Positions 8,322 through 15,492 of a stretch of 20,857 nt of DNA are shown piece after piece (position 1 is the stretch's first letter; each line of letters starts with the position of its first letter). The notes beneath the pieces are model-generated. The model did no database searches and was not told the origin of the DNA. It was given only the letters and a program-made list of their open reading frames with translations. Both the position numbers and the translations under genes were made by a program. Location: NCBI GenBank assembly GCA_035268985.1, contig DATFJV010000095.1:1-20857 (forward strand). Direction: 5' to 3'. The DNA is from JAAYHV01 sp035268985. GTDB taxonomy: Bacteria; Bacillota; Clostridia; Peptostreptococcales; Anaerovoracaceae.

Positions 8322-9215
8322 ATGGTAAATGTATATGTGATAACAGGCCCAACGGCTAGTGGAAAAACCAAGGTCGCCATAGAGCTAGCTAAAAAGCTCG
8401 GAGGCGAGATAGTTAGTTGTGACTCCATGCAAATATATAAAAAAATGGATATTGGCAGTGCAAAACCTACGGAAGATGAATTAAATGAAGTGAAACATCA
8501 TTTAATTGGTGTAATAGAACCGACAGAAAATTTTACAGTGGCTAAATATCAATCTATGGCTTTAGATGCCATAGATGATATAGTTTCAAGAGGAAAAATT
8601 CCAATAGTAGCAGGAGGCACAGGCCTTTATCTAAATGCGCTTTTATTTGATATGGACTTTGCAGCAAGACCTGATAATTCTAAAAGAAGAAATGAATTGG
8701 AAGCTATGACAGGAGAAACTCTATATGAATATCTCAAGGAAATAGATATGGAAGCTACAAATAGAATTCATAAAAACAATACGAAGAAGGTTATAAGAGC
8801 TATAGAAGCTGCTGAGCTTGGTAATAAAGTGAAGCCATTAAATGACTGCAAGGACAGATGTGGATTATATAATTTTAAGCTTTATGCGCTTAATTGGGAT
8901 AGGGAAAAGCTATATGAAAGAATAAATACTAGAGTTGATAAACTAATTGAACTGGGATTAGTGGAAGAAGTAAGGAACCTATTTAAAGAAGGCCTTAATT
9001 GTGAAAATATTTCAATGAAAGGCATAGGATATAAAGAAATCATTGAACATATTGAAGGGGGATTAACCTTAGAAGAAGCCGTATATCTTATTAAAAGAAA
9101 CACCAGAAGATTTGCTAAAAGGCAAATTACGTGGTTTAAAAGATACGAGGATATGACTTGGATTGATGTGGATGAGCCCATGAGTGCAAATGATATAGTG
9201 GAGAAAATATTATGA
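8322..9215 (+). CDS. miaA: tRNA dimethylallyltransferase MiaA
   Basis: A 297-residue MiaA, which transfers the dimethylallyl group to A37 of tRNAs reading codons that begin with U. The P-loop GPTASGKT is at residues 9-16, followed by SCDSMQIYKKMDIGSAKP (substrate-binding Asp and the tRNA-contacting region), VAGGTGLYLNALL, and the C-terminal KRNTRRFAKRQITWFKR helix, all family hallmarks. The start is ATG at 8322, 12 bases after an AGGAGGTGA that overlaps the mutL stop. The spacing is long but no better start is present. It overlaps the next gene by 4 bp (ATGA). Location after mutSL is conserved across Bacillota. Confidence 0.95.
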   Translation: MVNVYVITGPTASGKTKVAIELAKKLGGEIVSCDSMQIYKKMDIGSAKPTEDELNEVKHHLIGVIEPTENFTVAKYQSMALDAIDDIVSRGKIPIVAGGTGLYLNALLFDMDFAARPDNSKRRNELEAMTGETLYEYLKEIDMEATNRIHKNNTKKVIRAIEAAELGNKVKPLNDCKDRCGLYNFKLYALNWDREKLYERINTRVDKLIELGLVEEVRNLFKEGLNCENISMKGIGYKEIIEHIEGGLTLEEAVYLIKRNTRRFAKRQITWFKRYEDMTWIDVDEPMSANDIVEKIL

Positions 9216-10333
9216 GTAAAATTGTGAAAATCCATAATAAAAGTGATAAACCAAACAATATAATTGAAAAGGAAAATAACGTTTTCTTTGAATGTGAAAG
9301 TATTGAAAGCCTATTACCAAAATATTTAAGGAGCTATTTAATATATCTAAAAGGCAATGTGTTACCTATGACTAGGCTTGCTTATTTACATGATATACTA
9401 TTTTTCTTTAATTATCTTGTTAATGAAACTGATTTAACTGAAGCTAAAGAGCCTACTAAAGTTACATTGGATGAATTAAATGAAGTAAAATCCATGGATA
9501 TTAATATATTTTTAGATTACTGCAGAAAATACAAAGTGGAATCTAAGGATAACATAGTTGTGTATGAAAATAGTCAAAGAACTTTGGCTAGAAAAAAATC
9601 ATCCATATCGGTACTCTTCAAACAACTATATAGAGATGGTCTAATAAACGAGAACATTACCGATGGTTTTGATCCAATTAGAGTTCCGAAATCTGGAGAA
9701 ACTGAGATTAAAGCATTAAATGATGATGAAGTTATGATAATGCTTGATACAGTTACAAATGGTCAAGGGCTTACTAAACATGAAAAGACATACTGGGAAA
9801 AAACAAAACTTAGAGATAAAGCAATATTAGTAACATTCATAACCTATGGCCTTAGGTTATCAGAATTACAGCAGCTAAATATTTCATCTTTTAATTTTGA
9901 CAGGGGTGAATTTAAGATTTACAGAAAGCGTGGAAAGGAATCTTTAATGCCCCTTAATAGATCAGTATCAAGGGTATTAAATGAATATATAGATATGGAA
10001 AGACCAGATAAAGAAAAAATTGTTTCTGGTCATGAAGATGCAATGTTTTTATCCATGCAAGGTAAAAGGATTACGGAAAGAGCTATAAGGGAGTTGGTAA
10101 AGAAATATACCTCTATAGCTTTAAAAACTAGCAGAAGAGCTGGTTATAGCCCTCATAAATTAAGGGCTACAGCAGCGACTAGCTTAATTGGTAGAGGAAA
10201 TTCTATATATGATGTTCAAGCATTACTAGATCACGAGCAAGTAACTACTACTCAGTTATATGCTAAACATAAACAAAATGTAAAAAGAGATTTGGTTAAA
10301 AATATGGAATGGGAAATTGAGAGAGAGGAATAA
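9212..10333 (+). CDS. Tyrosine recombinase (XerC/XerD-like)
   Basis: A 373-residue phage-integrase-family recombinase. The N-terminal SAM-like core-binding domain (about 30-145) is followed by the catalytic domain (about 165-355). All catalytic residues are present: Arg215 (TYGLRLSELQ), a lysine in the beta-hairpin (Lys239 or Lys242, YRKRGKE), His315 and Arg318 (SPHKLRAT), His341 (LLDHEQV) and nucleophile Tyr350 (TTQLYAKH). It is probably an active strand-exchange enzyme. The N-terminal extension of about 30 residues (MSKIVKIHNKSDKP...) exceeds a standard Xer of about 300. It is embedded in the operon with an ATGA overlap to miaA and a 2-bp gap to the next gene, with no excisionase, att repeats or tRNA target, so it looks resident rather than part of an element. 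It may be a chromosome dimer-resolving Xer or a second copy with another role. Confidence 0.85.
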   Translation: MSKIVKIHNKSDKPNNIIEKENNVFFECESIESLLPKYLRSYLIYLKGNVLPMTRLAYLHDILFFFNYLVNETDLTEAKEPTKVTLDELNEVKSMDINIFLDYCRKYKVESKDNIVVYENSQRTLARKKSSISVLFKQLYRDGLINENITDGFDPIRVPKSGETEIKALNDDEVMIMLDTVTNGQGLTKHEKTYWEKTKLRDKAILVTFITYGLRLSELQQLNISSFNFDRGEFKIYRKRGKESLMPLNRSVSRVLNEYIDMERPDKEKIVSGHEDAMFLSMQGKRITERAIRELVKKYTSIALKTSRRAGYSPHKLRATAATSLIGRGNSIYDVQALLDHEQVTTTQLYAKHKQNVKRDLVKNMEWEIEREE

Positions 10334-10335
10334 TA

Positions 10336-11613
10336 ATGAAAGAGTACCTTATGAAAGAGTTTGATATTGACGAATGGGTAATTGATTTAGTAAATGAGAA
10401 GGAAGAATTGTTAAAGGATAAGTTTGATAGTTATAACGAAACCTTAGAAATAAATCAATATAAGATATTAAAATCTTTCCAAAATAATAGAATAAGTGAT
10501 ATGCATTTTTCATGGACTACTGGATATGGATATGGGGATATTGGACGTGAAGCGGCAGAAAAAGTATATGCTGATGTATTTCATACAGAAGATGCTTTAG
10601 TTAGGCCTAATATTGTGAATGGTACCCATGCTTTGGCTTGCACTCTTTTTGGCATATTAAAGCCAGGTGATGAACTTATATATTCCTCGGGAAAGCCCTA
10701 TGACACTTTGGAAGAAGTGATTGGTAATGGAAAGTCTAGTTTTGGAACACTCAAGGATTATGGGATATCATATAATTATGTTCCACTTAATGATAATCAT
10801 ATAGACAAAGATGTATTATTAAATAAAATAACTGATAAAACCAAGGTTGTGTCAATACAAAGATCTGTAGGTTATGATTACAGAAGAGCCATTACTTTAG
10901 ATGAAATTAAAAATATCACAGAAACTATACATTCTTTAAATAAGGATATCATAGTAATGGTGGATAATTGTTATGGAGAATTTGTTTATGGTCATGAACC
11001 TACTGATTATGGAGTAGATATTATGGCAGGCTCCTTGATTAAAAACCCAGGTGGTGGTTTAGCATTAACGGGGGGATATATAGTAGGTAAAAAAGATTTG
11101 ATTGAAAGTATTTCATATAGAATGACTTGTCCAGGTATTGGAGCCGAATGCGGCTTGACTTTTGGTCAAACTAGAAATATATTGCAGGGCTTATTTTTAG
11201 CACCAAAAACGGTAAATGGTGCCATAAAAGGTTCAATATTATGCGGAGCGGTATTCAAAAAAGCTGGATTTGAGATATGCCCAGGTATAAACGATGAAAG
11301 AAGTGATATAATTCAAGCCATTAAGTTTAATGATCCTGATAAAATGATATCCTTTTGTCAAGGAATACAATCGGCCTCTCCAATTGATAGTCATGTTACA
11401 CCTATGCCTTGGGATATGCCTGGCTATAATGATCAAGTTATAATGGCTGCAGGGGCATTTATTCAAGGCTCATCCATTGAACTTAGTGCAGATGCACCTT
11501 TGAGAGAACCTTACATAGCATATTTTCAAGGCGGACTCACTTATGAGCATTGTAAATTTGGAGTAATTAAAGCATTAGATGAATTAGTAAAACGAGGTTA
11601 TGTAAAGCTGTGA
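10336..11613 (+). CDS. ynbB: YnbB-family PLP-dependent enzyme (annotated methionine gamma-lyase / aluminium resistance)
   Basis: A 425-residue fold-type I PLP enzyme of the YnbB family (PF06838), often labelled aluminium-resistance protein or methionine gamma-lyase family. The cofactor residues are visible: the strand MVDNCYGEF supplies the Asp that contacts the pyridine nitrogen, and Lys236 in GSLIKNPGGG is the likely Schiff-base lysine. CPGIGAECGLTFGQTRN and PMPWDMPGYNDQVIMAAGAFIQG are further family-typical segments. The true substrate is not established; C-S lyase activity on cysteine, cystathionine or methionine is inferred from superfamily membership. The start is ATG at 10336, two bases after the recombinase stop, with a GAGAGAGG ribosome binding site. 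Its place near miaA is conserved in Bacillota. Confidence 0.85.
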   Translation: MKEYLMKEFDIDEWVIDLVNEKEELLKDKFDSYNETLEINQYKILKSFQNNRISDMHFSWTTGYGYGDIGREAAEKVYADVFHTEDALVRPNIVNGTHALACTLFGILKPGDELIYSSGKPYDTLEEVIGNGKSSFGTLKDYGISYNYVPLNDNHIDKDVLLNKITDKTKVVSIQRSVGYDYRRAITLDEIKNITETIHSLNKDIIVMVDNCYGEFVYGHEPTDYGVDIMAGSLIKNPGGGLALTGGYIVGKKDLIESISYRMTCPGIGAECGLTFGQTRNILQGLFLAPKTVNGAIKGSILCGAVFKKAGFEICPGINDERSDIIQAIKFNDPDKMISFCQGIQSASPIDSHVTPMPWDMPGYNDQVIMAAGAFIQGSSIELSADAPLREPYIAYFQGGLTYEHCKFGVIKALDELVKRGYVKL

Positions 11614-12428
11614 AAAGAAAAATTGACTTAAAAAGTATTTTGGGTATATTCTCAAAAAACAGACGTAAAAACAGAAAAAAAGGTCGTAAAATATTTTATA
11701 ACGACGTAAGGTATAATTTAAAAAGAACAAGTATGCACGATAAGCTTATTGCTTTTCTAAAACTTGGTCTATTATTTATAATTAGTATAATTATCCCAAT
11801 ATTATTAGTTACAGTTAATAAAGATTTGTTAGGACAGTTAAATAGCACTGAAGATCTGATGATGATACTTGACGCTCGCAAAGGTTTTGCTTTTTTAATA
11901 CTAATAGGGCTTCAGATATTACAAATTGTAATATGTATGCTACCGGGTCAGCCTATTCAATTTGCTTCTAGTTATCTATATGGATTTTGGCAAGGTTACT
12001 TGATATCTATTATTGGAGCAATAGTGGGAACAATTATAACTTACAACATAGCTAAATTCTTAGGTAAAGATGCCCTTCATATTATGTTTGGAGAAAAAAG
12101 GGTAAGTGACTATATGAAAAAGCTAAATAGTGGTAAATCATATATTATAATCTTACTTATATATTTGATTCCTGGCATACCAAAGGATTTAATGTGTTAT
12201 GTGGCCGGATTATCTGAAATTAAGATAAGACCATTTTTAATAATCTCAACTGTGGGAAGAACTCCTGGCATTATGGGTAGCTTGATTATGGGAACTATGT
12301 TAGAAAGTCAAAATTACATAGGACTTGTTATAATGGGACTAATTGCAGTTATGGTAGCATATATATTTTATAAGAATAGAAATAGAGTAATTAATTATAT
12401 TGATAAATTGGAAAACAAAGATAGTTAA
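11610..12428 (+). CDS. VTT-domain (TVP38/TMEM64, DedA-like) membrane protein
   Basis: A 272-residue membrane protein of the TVP38/TMEM64 (VTT/SNARE-associated) family. Hydrophobic segments lie at about 47-69, 92-112, 124-147, 177-198, 206-230 and 237-255. Signature segments are PGQPIQFASSYLYGFWQG, GTIITYNIAKFLGK, IYLIPGIPKDLMCYVAG and VGRTPGIMGSLIMG; the proline/glycine-rich re-entrant loops are typical. Family members are linked to lipid scrambling or undecaprenyl-phosphate transport, and the cargo here is not known. The first 42 residues are unusually basic (KNRRKNRKKGRK). The start is GTG at 11610, overlapping the ynbB stop as GTGA, with a GAGG at 11594-11597. Confidence 0.85.
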   Translation: MKRKIDLKSILGIFSKNRRKNRKKGRKIFYNDVRYNLKRTSMHDKLIAFLKLGLLFIISIIIPILLVTVNKDLLGQLNSTEDLMMILDARKGFAFLILIGLQILQIVICMLPGQPIQFASSYLYGFWQGYLISIIGAIVGTIITYNIAKFLGKDALHIMFGEKRVSDYMKKLNSGKSYIIILLIYLIPGIPKDLMCYVAGLSEIKIRPFLIISTVGRTPGIMGSLIMGTMLESQNYIGLVIMGLIAVMVAYIFYKNRNRVINYIDKLENKDS

Positions 12429-12449
12429 CAATAAAGGTATTATGTTAAT

Positions 12450-12923
12450 ATGAATAAAACAAATGCAATGAGATTGCTAGATGCAGCAAATATTAATTAT
12501 GAAATAACTGAATATGAATATGATGAAAAAGACCTATCAGGGCTTCATGCTGCTGATTATTTGGGTCTTTTTTATTATGAAGTTTTTAAAACATTAGTAT
12601 GTATTGGCAATGATAAGGAGCATTATGTGTTTTGCCTTCCAGTTGATATGGAACTTGATCTAAAAAAAGCAGCAAAAATAGCAAATGTTAAAGGCATCGA
12701 AATGATTAAAATGAAGGAACTACTTCCCTTAACAGGATACATGAGGGGAGGGTGCTCGCCCATTGGAATGAAAAAACAATTTAAAACTTATATAGATGAA
12801 ACAGCAATCTTAAATGATAAGATATATATTAGTGGCGGAAAAAGGGGAGTACAAATAAAAATGGAACCTGATTCACTCAATAAATACCTTGGAAATACTG
12901 AGTTTTACGACATATGCAAATAA
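12450..12923 (+). CDS. ybaK: YbaK/EbsC-family aminoacyl-tRNA deacylase
   Basis: A 157-residue protein of the YbaK family, which hydrolyses Cys-tRNA(Pro) made in error by prolyl-tRNA synthetase. The family-specific GYMRGGCSPIGMKKQF (about 96-111), ISGGKRGVQIKM near the C-terminus and the FKTLVC region (with the catalytic-site lysine of the family) are all visible. It is the last gene of the mutS operon, 21 bp after the VTT gene, with only a weak AAAGG upstream. No terminator follows before the yneA promoter region, so some read-through into yneA is possible. Confidence 0.9.
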   Translation: MNKTNAMRLLDAANINYEITEYEYDEKDLSGLHAADYLGLFYYEVFKTLVCIGNDKEHYVFCLPVDMELDLKKAAKIANVKGIEMIKMKELLPLTGYMRGGCSPIGMKKQFKTYIDETAILNDKIYISGGKRGVQIKMEPDSLNKYLGNTEFYDICK

Positions 12924-12925
12924 AA

Positions 12926-12937
12926 GAACAATTGTTT
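12926..12937. promoter_or_regulatory. Degenerate LexA box upstream of yneA
   Basis: GAACAATTGTTT differs by one base from GAAC-N4-GTTC. It lies just upstream of the -35 element of the yneA promoter, beginning 3 bp after the ybaK stop. Confidence 0.45.
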
Positions 12938-12946
12938 ACATTTCTC

Positions 12947-12975
12947 TTGACAAACACATGTTCGGATGTTAGAAT
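12947..12975 (+). promoter_or_regulatory. Strong promoter of the yneA-like gene
   Basis: Perfect -35 TTGACA (12947-12952), a 17-bp spacer and -10 TAGAAT (12970-12975). This is the best promoter in the window and is expected to need tight repression. Confidence 0.85.
12951..12964. promoter_or_regulatory. LexA (Cheo) box overlapping the -35 and spacer
   Basis: CAAACACATGTTCG has one mismatch to the Bacillus LexA consensus CGAACRNRYGTTCG. It overlaps the end of the -35 hexamer and the spacer, where a bound repressor would block RNA polymerase. Confidence 0.7.
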
Positions 12976-12986
12976 ATAACATATTA

Positions 12987-12998
12987 GAACAAGTGTTC
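12987..12998. promoter_or_regulatory. LexA (Cheo) box downstream of the transcription start
   Basis: GAACAAGTGTTC fits GAAC-RNRY-GTTC perfectly and lies just after the predicted transcription start. Together with the box at 12951 it would give tight SOS control. Confidence 0.8.
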
Positions 12999-13016
12999 TT
13001 AAGAGAGGTGAGTATC

Positions 13017-13346
13017 ATGAAAAAGAAATATAGAATAGTATCTCCAGTAAGATTTATAACATTCGTTACAATAGTAATGATATTACTTGCAACTTTGACA
13101 ATACATATAATAGGACTAGATGATGTAAGCGGTGGATCTAAAACTTACTATAAACAAATCGAAGTTACTTATGGTGACACAATATGGAACATAGCCGAAA
13201 GAAATATGCCTGATGATATGGATACTAGACAAGCTGTATATGAAATATCAACTCTAAATGATATAGATGATGGAATTATATACCCAGGGCAGTTATTATT
13301 AGTACCAATTGACAACGAATTGGAATATAAAAAGAAAATTAGCTAA
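13017..13346 (+). CDS. yneA: YneA-like SOS cell division suppressor with LysM domain
   Basis: A 109-residue protein. A short basic N-terminus (KKKYRIV) precedes one transmembrane helix (about 11-33, FITFVTIVMILLATLTIHIIG), then an extracytoplasmic LysM domain (about 47-97: VTYGDTIWNIAERN...YPGQLLLVPI). Size and layout match Bacillus YneA, which delays septation during DNA damage. The ATG at 13017 is chosen because GAGAGGTGA lies 5 bases upstream; an ATG at 12966 in the same frame lies inside the promoter and cannot be transcribed as a start. LexA boxes at 12951 and 12987 indicate SOS induction. The neighbouring lexA usual in Bacillota is missing, as is any resolvase partner. YneA identity rests on architecture plus regulation, so another LysM envelope protein is possible. 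Confidence 0.8.
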   Translation: MKKKYRIVSPVRFITFVTIVMILLATLTIHIIGLDDVSGGSKTYYKQIEVTYGDTIWNIAERNMPDDMDTRQAVYEISTLNDIDDGIIYPGQLLLVPIDNELEYKKKIS

Positions 13347-13491
13347 GATCAACTATCAAATTCAAACTACTGAATAATGTATAAAAAAGTGAGGCTCTAA
13401 TTTTCGATTTAAGCGATTTTATTTTATCGATAGGTACTATGAGTCCTAAATATATAATGATAGAAATTTACAAACTAACTAACATACTGGA
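13347..13491 (+). other. 3' untranslated region with a nested inverted repeat
   Basis: No gene is seen. AGGCTC (13392-13397) can pair with GAGTCCT (13441-13447, one bulge) and TCGAT (13404-13408) with ATCGA (13426-13430), allowing a loose stem-loop in the yneA transcript. The strength is low and it may be chance. Confidence 0.25.
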
Positions 13492-13514
13492 AAACCAGGC
13501 TTTTGGCCTGGTTT
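13492..13514. terminator. Terminator hairpin between yneA and the convergent ecsC-like operon
   Basis: AAACCAGGC (13492-13500) pairs with GCCTGGTTT (13506-13514) around a 5-base loop. It is followed by a T-rich tract on the plus strand and by TTTT on the minus strand, so it can stop both convergent units. Confidence 0.8.
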
Positions 13515-13528
13515 ATTCCTTTTGTTAT

Positions 13529-13564
13529 TAACTATTCCCTAAATTAAGATTTAAGGAATAGTTA
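13529..13564. terminator. Second hairpin just past the ecsC-like stop
   Basis: TAACTATTCC (13529-13538) pairs with GGAATAGTTA (13555-13564), continued by TAAAT/ATTTA around a TAAG loop with one mismatch. It begins 10 bases after the minus-strand stop. There is no U-tract on either side, so it is probably a transcript-end stabiliser or a backup to the hairpin at 13492. Confidence 0.5.
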
Positions 13565-13574
13565 TGCGTATTAC

Positions 13575-14300
13575 CTACTTTACAATTTCTTTTAATTTAT
13601 ACAGGAACCTTTGTCTATATTTATATCTAGCTGCCCTCATTACTTTAGTATATGTATTACGATTAGTAAATCCACCAACTGCTCCTCCAATTAATACACC
13701 TTGTATTAATTTTGCAGCAAGTAATTCTTTTGTTATTAATTTGGTTAATTCATTGATATCTATATTACTTGCATCTTTAGTTAGCAGAAGTTCATCAAGT
13801 TCGTTGAAGTATATTTTTCTTTTACTTCCTTTAGATAAGGATGCTTGCAGTAATTTTAAGAGATATATTCTTTCAAATTCTGACTTATAGTTAAAACCAT
13901 ATATAGCAGCTAAGGAATACATGTTTCTTAAGAGAATACTTAAAAATATAGGCAAATCCGGTATACCAATACCAAATGCCCCAAGTATCAGTCCTTCTTT
14001 ATATGTAAAGTCCTTCCCTTTTTCATATAATTTTTTAGAATCTTTATCAAAAGCAGTTATATTATTGTAATTAACTTCTTTTTTTAATGCTTTTAGATTA
14101 TGTTTATATTTTTTTTCGATACTTTTAAGTTTTATACCTTTAGTAATTTTTATAATGCTTGTTTTTATAACATTATCAATTTTACTGTTTGGTTTAACTT
14201 TATCTATTTGATCATCAGATTCATTTAAATTTAGGAATTCAACTTCCCTACTATTCAATTTTTCGATTTCTTTATCAATTAAATTAACATATTTATTCAT
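13575..14300 (-). CDS. EcsC-family protein
   Basis: About 241 residues. The C-terminal two-thirds fit the EcsC family (PF12787): a GLILGAFGIGIPDLPIFLSILLRNMYSLAAIYGF segment (glycine-rich then hydrophobic), FERIYLLKLLQASL, and a LIQGVLIGGAVGGFTNRNTYTKVMRAARYKYRQRFL tail. The N-terminal third is charged and coiled-coil-like. Bacillus EcsC is membrane-associated and sits with the EcsAB transporter, but its biochemical role is unknown. The ATG at 14298-14300 lies one base after the stop of the formyltransferase gene and suits re-initiation. An in-frame ATG at 14325-14327 would add nine residues and a 26-bp overlap; neither has a clear ribosome binding site. It is the last gene of the minus-strand operon and is not obviously linked to purine synthesis. 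Confidence 0.8.
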   Translation of the reverse strand: MNKYVNLIDKEIEKLNSREVEFLNLNESDDQIDKVKPNSKIDNVIKTSIIKITKGIKLKSIEKKYKHNLKALKKEVNYNNITAFDKDSKKLYEKGKDFTYKEGLILGAFGIGIPDLPIFLSILLRNMYSLAAIYGFNYKSEFERIYLLKLLQASLSKGSKRKIYFNELDELLLTKDASNIDINELTKLITKELLAAKLIQGVLIGGAVGGFTNRNTYTKVMRAARYKYRQRFLYKLKEIVK

Positions 14301-14301
14301 A

Positions 14302-15480
14302 TTAGTGATGGAATAACCTGATTCCATTGAATATCATAACCATATTATGCTTATTACAAGTTTCAATTACTTGTTCATCTCTAATTGAGCCGCCAGGCTG
14401 GACAACATATTTTACTCCGCTTTCTTTAGCTCTTTCAATGTTATCTCCAAATGGGAAAAATGCGTCGGAAGCTAATACCACATTATCTACTTCATCAAGA
14501 ATCTTTCTTTTTTCTTGCAAAAGGAAGATATCAGGCCTTTCTGTAAATAAATCAGTAAAATCAAATTCAGATAAAGACTCAAGTGTGTATTCCATGGCTA
14601 TATATCTATCAATAAAGTTATCCCTTACCGCCCTTCCTATCTCAGGTTTAAATGGTAAATTTAGAACTTTTTCATTCTGTCTCAATGACCAGTTATCAGC
14701 TTTAATACCGGCAAGCCTTGTGCAGTGTATTCTCGATTGTTGACCAGCACCAGTACCAATAACTTGACCATCTTTAGCATAAGCTATTGAATTAGACTGG
14801 GTATATTTAAGAGTTATTGAAGCAATTATTAAATTATTGATTGCATCTTCATCTAACTCTTTATTATTAGTAACTATATTAGTCATACAGTTTTTATCTA
14901 ATTTTATGTCATTTCTCTTTTGTTCAAAGGTTACACCAAATATATGCTTTCTTTCAACTTCTAGAGGTGTATATTTAGGATTCATTTTAAGCACTAAATA
15001 ATTACCCTTCTTTTTTTGTTTTAAAATTTCCAGGGCTTCTTTAGTATAGTCAGGTGCTATTATACCGTCGGATACTTCTCTTTTTATTATATTTGCTGTA
15101 ACTTCATCGCATGTATCACTTAAAGATACAAAATCTCCAAAGGAAGACATTCTGTCTGCTCCCCTAGCCCTAGCATATGCCGTAGCTATCTCAGATTCGT
15201 CTAAGCCCTCGATATCATCAACAAAACATGCTTTTTTTAGATTATCATTCATTTTATTACCTATAGCTGCTGCTGTAGGACTTACATGCTTAAATGATGC
15301 AGCAGCAGGTTTCCCTATTGCTTCTTTAATTTCTTTAACAAGTTGCCATCCGTTAAGTGCATCCATTAGGTTTATATAACCTGGATTCCCATTTAATACT
15401 TCAAATGGTAATTCCCTGCCATCATCCATGTATACACTTGCTGGTTTTTGATTTGGATTACATCCATACTTTAAATTCAT
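14302..15480 (-). CDS. Stand-alone AICAR formyltransferase (no IMP cyclohydrolase domain)
   Basis: A 392-residue AICAR transformylase, which moves a formyl group from 10-formyl-THF to AICAR to give FAICAR. It starts directly at LKYGCNPNQ, the point where the second half of bifunctional PurH begins; the 200-residue MGS-like cyclohydrolase half is absent. Lys64-His65 (AASFKHVSP) is the catalytic pair. SDAFFPFGDNIERAKESG and QPGGSIRDEQVIE complete the fold. AYARARGADRMSSFGDF, YTQSNSIAYAKDGQVIG, GAGQQSRIHCTRLAG and the NGIRLFHH end are close to animal ATIC and unlike Bacillus or E. coli PurH in my recollection. An AAAGGGG ribosome binding site precedes the ATG. The gene lies 12 bp after purB, and a PurO-type cyclohydrolase upstream supplies the missing activity. 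Confidence 0.9.
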   Translation of the reverse strand: MNLKYGCNPNQKPASVYMDDGRELPFEVLNGNPGYINLMDALNGWQLVKEIKEAIGKPAAASFKHVSPTAAAIGNKMNDNLKKACFVDDIEGLDESEIATAYARARGADRMSSFGDFVSLSDTCDEVTANIIKREVSDGIIAPDYTKEALEILKQKKKGNYLVLKMNPKYTPLEVERKHIFGVTFEQKRNDIKLDKNCMTNIVTNNKELDEDAINNLIIASITLKYTQSNSIAYAKDGQVIGTGAGQQSRIHCTRLAGIKADNWSLRQNEKVLNLPFKPEIGRAVRDNFIDRYIAMEYTLESLSEFDFTDLFTERPDIFLLQEKRKILDEVDNVVLASDAFFPFGDNIERAKESGVKYVVQPGGSIRDEQVIETCNKHNMVMIFNGIRLFHH

Positions 15481-15492
15481 TGTTTTACCCCT

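Noticed and set aside
7601..9235. Minus-strand frames over mutL and miaA
   Set aside because: They are antisense to strong family matches; their Ser/Leu/Ile-rich products are typical of the reverse complement of A+T-rich genes.
9212..10333. Integrase of a mobile element
   Set aside because: There is no cargo, excisionase, tRNA target or flanking repeat, and the gene is tightly packed in a conserved operon.
12966..13016. Upstream ATG that would extend the LysM protein by 17 residues
   Set aside because: It lies between the -35 and -10 elements, so the transcript starts after it; the ATG at 13017 has a good ribosome binding site.
13564..13890. 108-codon plus-strand frame opposite the EcsC-family gene
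   Set aside because: It begins at the end of a hairpin with no ribosome binding site, and the opposite strand has a recognisable family.
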